From: Liopterus haemorrhoidalis
Lineage: Eukaryota > Arthropoda > Insecta > Coleoptera > Dytiscidae
Length of the DNA stretch: 64,000 bases
Direction of reading: 5' to 3'
Assembly: GCA_963971575.1 (NCBI GenBank)
Contig: OZ020625.1
Coordinates: 18,010,829-18,074,828, forward strand
The notes beneath the pieces were generated by a model. That model worked only from the letters and a program-made list of their open reading frames with translations, was not told the origin of the DNA and searched no databases. This document shows, piece by piece, positions 54,967 through 64,000 of the stretch (the stretch's first letter is position 1; every line of letters begins with the position of its first letter). A program made the position numbers and the translations under genes.

Positions 54967-56339
54967 GGGCCGGTCTTTCCACCTTCAGATAAAGTGGCTG
55001 GTAACGTTATCTGACGGATAAAAACAATAAAGCGTCTTTCCACCTTCAGATAAAGTTATTCCTACGAATAAACTATGCTATCTGGCAGATAAGTTATTCG
55101 GTAGTCAAAGTAGCGAATAAGTAACAAATAGGGTCCGGTTTCTGAAACGTCAGTTAACTATGGTAACAACTGACTAATGGTCAACTTTATTTTGCGTTGC
55201 ATAAACATTTATTAAAGCTTGGTCATTGGAACAATTGGTTTACTATGCACAGATATTTTTTGCTAATGTGAACTGTACTTCACGTGACGCAATCAGCTGT
55301 AAAGAATTAAAACGTTTTAAAACGAACTAAAAAAATTAATTCACGAACACCAAACTTTACCAACACCGATAAAAACATTTTTCTAGCTATTGTCGGTAAG
55401 TAAGTATACATATATTTTTATTTCTTTTGAATTCTAAATATTTTTAAACTATTCTTAAAACTTAACCTAAAATTTGTATTTATCATTTTCAGATATTCCC
55501 GTATTACTGAATACAAAAATGTGATAATTGAACAGTTCAAAAAAAAGAAAATATGGTACCAGATTACAGATGAAGGTGTAGATTTACAACATCCCACTGC
55601 ACATTGCGCATTTGTCACACACACGTCATTTGTTCAATATACAGAGATTCTAAACAGGTGGGACTGTGCAGAACTTTTATTTATGTCATTAAACTAGAAG
55701 ATGGGTAGCTCGCTTCCAGAAACCATTGTTTTAGAGTCACTGATATTTTTTGAATTATTTAGTGTAGTCGTTATGTGCTGCCATCTGTATAGAGTTTGAA
55801 GTGGGATATTGTAAATATTGTCCAACACGTAAAAGTGAATATCCGTACAAAAATACGTACCATACTTCGTAGCACAAAACGAAGATGGATGGAAAAAGAG
55901 GCGATAAGCGACGAAGTGAACTTGAAAAGGGCGACATGTACTAGGCGCGAAGTTACGTAGTTAAAGGTGCAAACTATTGAAAACAAAATTCCCTTTTAGT
56001 TTGTTCTTACAAAAGTGAATTGCTTATACATAAATTTAATTTTTTTAATGACAATAACCAAAAAAAAAAAAGGCTCGACAGCTGTCAGTTTACCAATTTA
56101 TTTATTTATTTCCATAGAGAAAAAAAAAAAATTCTTTCTCAACACCTATTTCAGTTACACATTCAGTGTTACCAATCTGAAAATTCAATATGTCAGTCTC
56201 ATTATCCGTCAGATAACTATCTGACAGATAAATTTGAATTGAAAGACGGGATGACATTTATCCAATAGATAAAGTATTAGATAACTTTATCTATCAGATA
56301 GTTACCCAGAAGTTTATCAGAAGGTGGAAAGACCGGCCC
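54967..56339. mobile_element. PIF/Harbinger-type MITE with TTA duplication
   Basis: The termini GGGCCGGTCTTTCCACCTTC and its complement are flanked by TTA at 54964-54966 and 56340-56342. GG-starting termini with a 3-bp TTA duplication fit PIF/Harbinger. The interior holds related inverted fragments (about 55033-55130 against 56375-56425 and 57835-57882), showing repeated insertion of the same family. Non-coding. Confidence 0.75.
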
Positions 56340-56589
56340 TTATTTTCTAACTTTTTGACAGTGACAGCACTTATTTGTTACTTATTCGCTACTTTGACTA
56401 CCGAATAACTTATCTGCCAGATAGCATATAAAGTACATTTACCGTAACTATGAAATAACGTCACAGTTGAAAAACTCACCTTGTTGCCAATTCGTAAACT
56501 GTCAAAAAAAGTTAGGTTATATCGAACAACTTCTAAAAATACTTTGATAACCTATATTTTCTATGGAGGAAAGGAATTAATGTAAATTA

Positions 56590-57068
56590 CAGTCTGTTTC
56601 AAACGCTTAGGCGGAACTAGATTTTGCAATTTAGTTACTTTCATCGTTTAAATCGTGCTTTTCGGCCGTTTTGTTTAAGCTTTGTAAATCATACTTACAA
56701 TAAACATTTTTTGGTTAAGGTTAATATCATTTTAAAATGTCATTTTCTTTATATTTTGATTTTTTGTGTCATTCTTAATAGAAATTTCCCATTTATTTAT
56801 TTTTTTGTCATTAAAATTTGTAAAAAAAAATAATTTAATTTTGACATGTCATTCGTTTTTATGGTTTCATTGTTGGAATTTTAAATTCAAATATATATTT
56901 ATATCAAAATATAAAGAAAATGACATTTTAAAATGATATTAACCTTAACCAAAAAATGTTTATTGTAAGTATGATTTACAAAGCTTAAACGACCGAAAAG
57001 CACGACTTAAGCGATGAAAGTAACTAGATTGCAAAATCTAGTTCCGCTTAACCGTTTGGAACAGACTG
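56590..57068. mobile_element. Tc1/mariner-type MITE with arms of about 175 bp
   Basis: The ends CAGTCTGTTTCAAACGC and GTTTGGAACAGACTG are flanked by TA at 56588-56589 and 57069-57070. The left arm matches the inverted right arm for about 175 bp with few changes. This is the best-preserved member of the family; compare 45437-45872. Confidence 0.85.
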
Positions 57069-57360
57069 TAGTATTAAAAAAAAATTCAGTGTATAAGAAT
57101 CATCAGAAATATTTGTTTTTAGAAATGTGTCGTGTTCTTTTAATACTTTTTATCCATTTTACTTTAACACCTTAATGTCAACCTGACAAATAACGATTGA
57201 ACAATCCAATTTCAAACTGGCAACATTGAAAAAATGTACCAAAATTAAATAAATAAATGTACTTACTGAGTTATGGATTGATGTTGATTAAAACATATCA
57301 TAACGTTGGTACTTAAAATAACCAAGTGTGACGTCATCTCATATTTATTGTGAATGGAGT

Positions 57361-57832
57361 TTAGTCTAGTGCCTACGCACAATATTTTACGTTGATACTG
57401 CACTTGATGATAATGGCATGCCATTTGGCACACGTGTTTTGATAACAGATTCGTAATCTACGACATTAAATTAATAGAAAACGAGCCATATCATACGAAA
57501 TTCGTTAGCCATTTCGGCAATCACCTTTTTGCGTCTGAGAATAAATTATAGACGGTATCTTGTAAACTAAGTGACGGATATTCACGTACGATGCGGCAAA
57601 TTGTAGTTAAGGGTCCATTGTACAAATATGTATTTAGCTATTTTGCTCTATTATAAAAATTAGTTATCGTTATCGTAATTGGTGCGCTATTTTCGCCGCC
57701 ATCTTGAATGTGCCTCGATTCACAAATAGGTGCTGCGGGTTAAAATGATTTAATTTTTATAAGGAACACGTGTGCCAAATGTCATTCCATTTTCATCAAG
57801 TGCAGTATCTTTTGACATAGGCACTAGACTAA
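57361..57832. mobile_element. Foldback MITE with TTAGTCTAGTGCC ends
   Basis: TTAGTCTAGTGCCTA at the left and TAGGCACTAGACTAA at the right are inverted, and similarity between arms continues for about 70 bp. Non-coding; superfamily uncertain. Confidence 0.7.
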
Positions 57833-57997
57833 TAATTTATTCGTAGGAATAACTTTATCTGAAGGTGGAAAGACCGGTCCTAAATGATATGTTCTATGTA
57901 ATTGCAGTCGATCACAAATCTTTCAAGTGTATCTCGTTTTCCTTTATTGAAATCTAGTCAACCTATTAAAAAGGATATTTGAGAGATTTATGCTTAC

Positions 57998-58130
57998 CTG
58001 TTTTAATGCACTCTTTCATGATATCCATCATAACTTCAAGAGATTTGAGATCCTCTTCGTCAATTACACCTTCATCTTGCTTTATATACTTCTCAAATCC
58101 AACTAAACTTAAATTATTATCATCATCCAT
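57998..58130 (-). CDS. Short coding exon, unidentified acidic N-terminus
   Basis: On the minus strand an ATG at 58130 lies immediately after TGCATTTCAG, a good acceptor, and the frame stays open for 44 codons to donor CAG|GTAAGC. It encodes MDDDNNLSLVGFEKYIKQ, then a Glu/Asp-rich helix-like stretch EEDLKSLEVMMDIMKECIK. I recognise no family. Both splice signals are canonical. The next exon was not found in the repeat-filled sequence at lower coordinates. It could be a host exon or part of a transposon gene. Confidence 0.45.
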
Positions 58131-58139
58131 CTGAAATGC

Positions 58140-58600
58140 ATACAGTCAACAAATAAATTCTGCTTTTAGCTCGTCTACTATAGAGTAACTTAAAAAAGTT
58201 TCCGAAAGTAACACCTATTTTCAGTCCAATTCTGTAAAACAGTTCCTATGCTCAAAGTTACTAAATAGTTGCTGTGTACCAGGGTAACTACCCTGTTATA
58301 CAGTAACCTAGTACCTAGTAACTACTATTACACAGCCCAACAGACATTTTGGTGCCTGCGAGTTTTTAGCTGTCTCTAGGTAATTTTTGGAATCCAAGAT
58401 AGCCGTCAGATTTGGTCTATCAGATCTAGTTTTTGAGATACGCTATACTGACCTCTTTTAAAATAAAATATCTTATTTCTTAACTTGTGTGTTTTTCACG
58501 TTATTACTGTTACTATTTGCTCCAACTGCCAGTTACAAACACAAAAGAGACAAAGTAAGGTATTTATTTCACAAAGTAGATAAATATACATTCATCACTT
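58140..58600. other. Anonymous sequence
   Basis: No supported gene. Several GTTACTA/TAGTAAC-type short motifs recur here and near 59440-59520 without forming a clear element. Confidence 0.35.
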
Positions 58601-58609
58601 ATCACTTAA

Positions 58610-59290
58610 AAATGTTCTTTTGCACGACTTTCTAGCATGGAGTTTACCAGAACAGTCTTTCTGAAGACTCAAACAGTAGTAGGCGGTCATGTGGCTATCT
58701 TTTCTTCCTTGATATCTATCTTCCATAGTTTATGTCCTGATGGAATCTTTCCCCCGGTTCTTCAATAAAATCACCTAGGTTTTCTGGTAAGTGGTCAAAT
58801 ACAACAGAGAATATTAAAGTTGGAAAGCATATTTTCCACTAATTCTCTGCCTTATGATTTCTAAGAAAAATTTGTACTACTTAAATAAATGAACACCAAG
58901 AATTAGATTCAATCTCGTTCATTGATGCGGTTGGATTGGATTGTGGATCTTCAGTAGGTTGCCTTATCTGAGGACCATCAAATACTCTGGCTTTCAGTTT
59001 TTCAGAGTTAATCCCAGGAAATTTACGTGTCAAGTAGCCTACACAAATTCCATCTCGGTTTAAAGCCTTCAAAAATTGCTACATAAGCCCAAACTTGATA
59101 TGCAAGGGTGGAAATATAATTTCTCTCTCCAAACCAAAGGTTCTTTGAATTATGACATTTCTTAATGGAAATCACCCAATTTCTGTTAATCCAGTGTTGA
59201 TCCTTAGCTCTGCTGTCCTAAAGACATAAAAAAGAAGGAATTTTGTATTTCCACTTTGCTGCCCAAGGAGGACCGTTTTTAAATGAAAAA
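58610..59290 (-). pseudogene. Decayed copy of a repeated insect ORF family of unknown function
   Basis: On the minus strand three frames together carry pieces in a consistent order: RTFGLEREIIFPPLHIKFGL, then ALNRDGICVGYLTRKFPGIN and KLKARVFDGPQIRQ (58881-59072), then DHLPENLGDF, GERFHQDI and DRYQGRKDSHMTAYYC. From memory this order is that of an uncharacterised protein family present in many copies in insect genomes, probably transposon-borne. Frame changes and stops make it non-functional. Confidence 0.6.
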
Positions 59291-59299
59291 TAAAATCAA

Positions 59300-60480
59300 T
59301 TAATCTGTATGTCAAAAACTAGAGCTGCTACGAAAAAGAGTCAGGTATTTTTGGAATCAGCACATCAAAATATCCAAAATCAGTTCTTAATTTTCCGGCA
59401 CCAAGATAACAAAATTATTTTGTTGGGCAGTGTTATAGTAACTTTGGAGATATTCGTATTGTGTAATTCAAAAGTTACTAAGTAAATAGTAACTTGTTAC
59501 TATAACAGTTCCTATACGAGTTCTTGTATAGCAACCACCAAATTGCGATTGCTATGGAGAGATAAGTTACTATTTTTTAAAAATGGCTGGTCTGTGGTTT
59601 CAGCTGAAGTTGTTAGATCTGATACAAAATGAGGACAATAAATAAGTATATTAAATTTAACATTTTAATGGCCGGTATTATAAAGCAAAATAGTTTGCTA
59701 CTAAATTTTAGTTAAGAGTTAAACTAATTTAACCCATAGATTTCGGTATTATAAAAGTTGGTTTAATAAAGTTCCCAACTAAATCTACAAATTAAATTAG
59801 TTGACAGATTTTCTGGGAACTAAATTATAGTTGGCAACTATATCTGTATAACATTTAAATAGTAAGCATTTTGTTTACATTGAAATAACTTGTTTTTACT
59901 ATTTATATATATATATATATATTTGATAATTAATAACTGCAAATTAAGTAATAATATTGTACATAAAAAAATACATATGAATAGATTTATATAGATAAAC
60001 AACACAAAATTTAAAGGTTAGGTAATCAGTATCATCTGTCAGTAGTGTATCATCTCCATCCGTAAACAGTGTTTCTCCACGACCACTATAGAATTTACCA
60101 ATTCTTAAACCAATTTTGACTACAGAAAGTTAATATTCTAACACAAGAGTTGGAATGTTATTCTAAAGCACTTATCTTCTTATGCATTTTGCATGTATTT
60201 CATTCCATCACTTGTTATAGAATAACTATTCCATACTTGTTGTTTTTTGTTTTTGTAGGATTACATTAAGATATATGCAACGTTTACATTAAATAAATGC
60301 AACATAACTTCCTAACCTAAAATAGTGGCAGATGTGCGGCAAATTAAATTAAAATTAAACAAATAATAAATAAAAAAAAAATAGTTTAATTAATTGATTA
60401 ATTTGTTATGCAATATAAATTATTTGTTAAAAATTCGCCTGCGGCTCGCGCTCGGAATGTTCCACTCGCATCGAATTTTC
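59300..60480. other. Anonymous sequence with a possible Harbinger-like end
   Basis: Near 59670 GGCCGGTATTATAAAGCA resembles a PIF/Harbinger-type terminus, and (TA)n lies at about 59903-59922. It may be the 5' part of the element carrying the transposase fragment at 60493. No gene is supported. Confidence 0.35.
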
Positions 60481-60492
60481 TCATTCCAACCT

Positions 60493-60669
60493 TGTTACAG
60501 AATATACTATTCTGACAGTGATAATGATGAAAATTCAAGAATACGTCAGCCTAGAGAGTTTCTTGAAAGAACACACCCATTTAATTATTATGACAAAGAA
60601 CAATTTAAACACAGATTTCGGTTTTCAAAAGATACTGTTTTATCTATTTTTGAATTGATTGATAATTAA
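60493..60669 (+). pseudogene. HARBI1-type transposase N-terminal fragment
   Basis: After a TTGTTACAG acceptor-like site the frame encodes DSDNDENSRIRQPREFLERT, then FNYYDKEQFKHRFRFSKDTV and LSIFELIDN before a stop. The (Y/W)DD/KEEF-x2-RFR-x-(S/T)K pattern is the start of PIF/Harbinger transposases. The DDE catalytic domain is missing. Confidence 0.6.
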
Positions 60670-61199
60670 ATAAAGTCCTTAACTTATATTTTCGCACTAT
60701 ATCTATTAATTGTTTGTTTTTTTTTTCAATTCCTTATAATTTTTGCATCTATCCCGTTTTTTTTTTTCATTTGAAATACTTTTTAACTTCTACTAATTCT
60801 TTTTCACTGTCAAAATTATAGGTTATAAACGTTAAAGTATTAAAGCTACAACAGAAAAATCGCGAAATATAGTATAGGCATCTACCGGTTAGTTGTATAA
60901 CTAACGTTCGGTCGGTAAATCTTGAGCGTATTATTAATAACCTATAAAATAAATATCACATTTGCAACACTGCAAGGCACGATTCAAAACTGAAGTCAGA
61001 GTAATTAATTTATTTTTAATAATTCTAACAACCAGTTCCCTAAGGTTTCAATTATTTTAAGAAACGGTTCGCGCGAACCTGTCTAAACCGGTAGGATGCT
61101 ATCACTGGTCGGATATCTAAATCTTCGCCGACAACAGATAGAAAAATTGTAAGGTATACAAAGTTAAACCCTTTTATTACTTCTACACAAATAAAAAAC

Positions 61200-62080
61200 T
61201 AATTAGACCTGCTAATTTCTTCATCAACTGTAAGGAAACGCTTTATAAAAGCAAATCTGAATGCCAGAAGATCAAGAAAAACTCCGCTGTTAAACAAGAA
61301 ACAACGGAAAAATAGAATTCAATTTGCCAAAGAAGCCCAACTTTGGCCGTGTCAAAAAGATGTAATATTCATGGCATGAAATATGAATTGTTTTGTTTAA
61401 TCCTGGTATCTTCCAAACGCAGGCCTCCATGCACGAGGTACAATCATAAGTACACTACAAAGGCAATAAAACATGGCGACTGTAGTGTTATGGCATGGAG
61501 ATATTTTTCTTGGAATGGAATGGGACGTATTTTGTGGATTAAAGATATAATGGACACGAATGTTTATGTCAATATCTTGTTTATGTCATGCTTCCCTTTG
61601 CAGAGAAGAAAATGCCTTAAATATGGATATTTATGCAGAGGCGGACTTACACTTCTCGGGGCCCCTGGCGCTAAACGCATGGGGGGCCCCTTCCCCGTTC
61701 CTCCAATATATTAATTTGTGCAGCGCGGGGCCCTTCTCCACCGTGGGCCCCTGGCAGGCGCCAGGTGCGACACCCGTTAAGTACGCCTCTGTATTTATGC
61801 AATATAATGACCTAAAGCACAACTCGCTCAAAGCAAAAAATAGGTTTAATGAAAATAGGGTTATTCTTATGTTTTGGCCAGTTAAATCTCAGGACTTAAA
61901 TCCAATAGTGAACTTGTGGGCTGATGTAACAATTAAAATATCTTCTTCAAAACCTGCTAACAAAGAAGAATTATGGAGAGAAATTAAAACAGCTTGGAAA
62001 TCTGAATATGTGTATAATAATAGTAAGTAATACGAAAAAAAGGTCATGGAACCAAATATTACAGACATAATAAAGAATTG
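61200..62080 (+). pseudogene. Tc1-type transposase, broken and interrupted
   Basis: Pieces in order: SSSTVRKRFIKANLNARRSR and TPLLNKKQRKNRIQFAKEAQ (DNA-binding and linker region), GDCSVMAWRYFSWNGMGRIL and DIMDTNVYVNIL (catalytic core), then FMQYNDLKHNS (around the second catalytic Asp), FWPVKSQDLNPIVNLWADV (third acidic position region) and LWREIKTAWKSE. There are stops and frame changes between the first pieces, and a 156-bp hAT MITE interrupts the core at 61636. Terminal repeats were not identified. Confidence 0.8.
61636..61791. mobile_element. 156-bp hAT MITE inside the Tc1 transposase
   Basis: The ends CAGAGGCGGACTTA and TAAGTACGCCTCTG are flanked by identical TATTTATG (61628-61635 and 61792-61799). 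Its GC-rich interior has GGGGCCCCTGGCGC-type sequence, unlike the surrounding AT-rich DNA. Removing it with one duplication copy restores the Tc1 reading frame across the site. Confidence 0.9.
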
Positions 62081-62179
62081 TATAAATAGATTCTTTGACC
62101 GTGTTAAATGGTTTGGATACGTATTAATTTTTTGGGGTATCGGTCTAATAAAACTACGTTTTCTTGTCAAATAGTTAAA

Positions 62180-63080
62180 ACATATTTATTTGCTTACTAG
62201 TTTCGATTCTTCTCTGAATCATTTTCAAAGCCTAAAAGAATTGAATTACAAAATTATTACATCGATTTTTTTTAATAATAGACAGAAATAATGTTTAAAA
62301 AAATATATACTATATATATAAAATAAACTTGCAAATATAAAAAGTATATAAAAATTGTTAATAAAATGTTAAAAAATAAATAGATAAATAGTTAAAAAAT
62401 AAATACATAAATAGTTAAAAAAATTAAATTAATAGTTAAAATACAACATTGAATATGTTTCAAATTAACGGACATTTTTTAATCTTCCTACTTGTTTAGA
62501 CCGTTAAGTGTACATGTCGACTAAATGAATATTAATACTTTCAAAAAATATAATGAATTTCCAAATGAAGTCAGTTACAAGATCAATAGATAGCGTTATT
62601 AATTGTTTTTTATTAAATTATAATATATTTTACTTAATTGTTCTATGTCAGTTTTCGCATTTATGTTATTTTTATCTGGTTTTATATAAATCATTTCTAG
62701 TAGCAGTCGTTTTGTTAAATTTTTTTCGGTGTTGAGAATTTTAGCATTGGGAAAAACAAATTCATGTTTTAAAATATTAGCATGTTCTACTATTGAATTA
62801 TTACTTTTATTATGTCTATTTTATTTTTGATAATATTATTTTCGTGTTCTTTTAGTCTGGTTTTTAAATATCTTTTACTCTGACCAACATACCTATTTAG
62901 CTTCACAATTTTTACACGGTATACAATATGTATATAATATTAGATTTTAATTCTTTTTTATCCCTGTCTTTTAATTGACTATGTAAATTATTTATGGTTT
63001 TTCATTGCTATATTAATATCATTGTTCGTTAATATTTGTTTTAGTTGTTCAGATAGGTTAGGTATATATGGATTTTATTT
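62180..63080 (-). pseudogene. Penelope-like element remnant with GIY-YIG endonuclease
   Basis: The minus strand carries IPCKNCEAK, YVGQSKRYLKTRLKEHENNI, NNSIVEHANILKHEFVFPNA and NLTKRLLLEMIYIKPDKNN in successive frames, the order of the GIY-YIG domain of Penelope-like retroelements (here reading YVG), with several frameshifts. Downstream, near 62195-62235, GAAAATGATTCAGAGAAGAA and TCGAAACTAGTAA match the typical 3' region of such elements as I remember it. The reverse transcriptase is missing. Confidence 0.7.
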
Positions 63081-63230
63081 TTAAGGTATTTATGGACATA
63101 TTAATTTTATTTTTTTAACTATTTATGTATTTATTTTTTAACTATTTATTTTTTTAACATTTTATTAACAATTTTTATATACTTTTTATATTTGCAAGTA
63201 AGTTTATTTTATATATATATTAATAAAAAA
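62290..63230. repeat. Inverted AT-rich repeats flanking the Penelope-like relic
   Basis: 62295-62440 is largely the reverse complement of about 63085-63230, with shared AACTTGCAAATATAAAAAG and GTTAATAAAATGTTAAAAAA. Penelope-like elements often carry complex terminal repeats in either orientation, so these may belong to the element. Confidence 0.65.
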
Positions 63231-63314
63231 GGTATTTTATGAATAATAAGACATGATTTTATTGATCAACTAATACGTCTCACACATCATATGATATATT
63301 TTATACTATTCTAT

Positions 63315-63795
63315 TTACATAAAACAATATGCCTTAGCAACGATATAGCACCCTACGATCGTTAATAAGTGTAAATGTTGCATAATTATATTTTCGCTAA
63401 CACGGCCAGACTGACATGCGGAACGTTCTCGGGACGCAACTGCATTTTTCACACCATTAACAGCATTGTTGTTATCAGCAACAGCAACCTGCATACCACC
63501 AATGGTCTGCTCCATACCAACAACAGCATTCTGCATCTTGCATACCAGTAACAGCATCCTGCATACCAGGAACTCCATTCTTGAGCTGGTCCACCATTCA
63601 TCTTCTACTGCATCTTGAAAGTCTTCACCTAATTCATAATCTGTAAATAGAGCAAAATTGGGCGCAGAATTGATCTTTCACAAAATCAACCATGCACCAA
63701 TATCAATTAGTTAAAATAAATATTTGCTTACAACAAAACCTTCCAATAGCAGAGTATAAATCGTGATCTGAAAGTTTAGAGACTTTTGTTATCAT
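63315..63795 (-). CDS. Candidate two-exon coding segment with GMQ-type repeats, unidentified
   Basis: Minus strand. Exon a, 63732-63795, starts ATG and encodes MITKVSKLSDHDLYSAIGRF with donor TGTT|GTAAGC. Exon b begins at 63640 after TTTACAG and joins in phase, giving YYELGEDFQDAVEDEWW. The frame runs on to a stop near 63315 through KMQNAVVGMEQTIGGMQVAV and DNNNAVNGVKNAVASRERS, a helical repeat-like region. Around 63540-63600 a neighbouring frame (GVPGMQDAVTGMQDA) fits the repeat better, suggesting a 1-base break or repeat slippage. No family was recognised; host gene and mobile-element origin are both possible. Confidence 0.45.
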
Positions 63796-64000
63796 TTCAT
63801 TTCTCTATCACGAACTCAGTGACTAGATCAACAAGCTCAGATACTCAGTAACTATCTATTAGTTTCCTTCATTACAGAGCTATTACCGGACTGATGCCAC
63901 TGGCAGCGGCATGTCTTGCGGTACTCGACAACCTTTTCTCTCAACTCATTAGCAATTACATTTATCAGTTTATTCTGCCAATCCGATCCCAGTGATCTGT

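Overview
The window is AT-rich nuclear DNA of an animal, almost certainly an insect. It has spliced exons with canonical GT/AG junctions and many classes of eukaryotic transposon (hAT, Tc1/mariner, piggyBac, PIF/Harbinger, pogo/Tigger, Ty3/Gypsy, LINE, Penelope-like, SINE). It also has long (GTCT)n and (TA)n microsatellites and a satellite-like array of a type I associate with insects. I cannot name the species; a hemipteran would fit but is not shown. No bacterial operon, CRISPR array, rRNA or functional tRNA gene was seen.

The one clear host gene is a three-RRM RNA-binding protein of the A1CF/RBM46/RBM47 (hnRNP R/Q-related) group. Its 5' exons (N-terminus, RRM1, start of RRM2) lie on the + strand at 23804-24200 and 26495-26734. 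Its 3' exons (rest of RRM2, RRM3, C-terminus) occur twice, in a large inverted duplication: left arm about 6026-13443 (exons on -) and right arm about 27548-33700 (exons on +). The unique 5' exons sit in the spacer between the arms. The right-arm exons lie in the correct orientation, but its exon 4 has two 1-base deletions. The left-arm exons 3-6 are open and well spliced but face the opposite way, so they cannot be joined to exons 1-2 in cis in this assembly. Recombination between the arms would flip the spacer and connect exons 1-2 to the intact left-arm set. The alternatives are assembly error, trans-splicing or pseudogenisation.

Region by region. 1-6000: mariner remnant with a tRNA-derived SINE, a THAP-domain exon, a hAT element with perfect target duplication, a 40-bp perfect foldback and a G-rich minisatellite. 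6026-13443: left arm, with its own insertions. 13444-23800: spacer packed with nested hAT elements and MITEs. 23804-33700: gene exons, introns and right arm, with a mariner N-terminal relic and a piggyBac insertion private to this arm. 33700-44600: LINE split by an integrase-deleted Ty3/Gypsy element with identical LTRs, then an opposing LINE fragment split by a microsatellite-bearing element. 44600-48800: decayed piggyBac, MITEs, THAP relic. 48811-52761: composite repeat with about 420-bp tandem units and an internal hAT element. 52800-64000: Harbinger relics, several foldback MITEs, a decayed insect repeat ORF, a Tc1 transposase carrying a small hAT insertion, a Penelope-like GIY-YIG relic, and two small spliced coding segments I cannot identify.

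Several coding breaks are single-base changes in short runs of one base, so some apparent pseudogenisation may be consensus error. All identity statements come from reading the sequence and remembered family motifs; no search was run.
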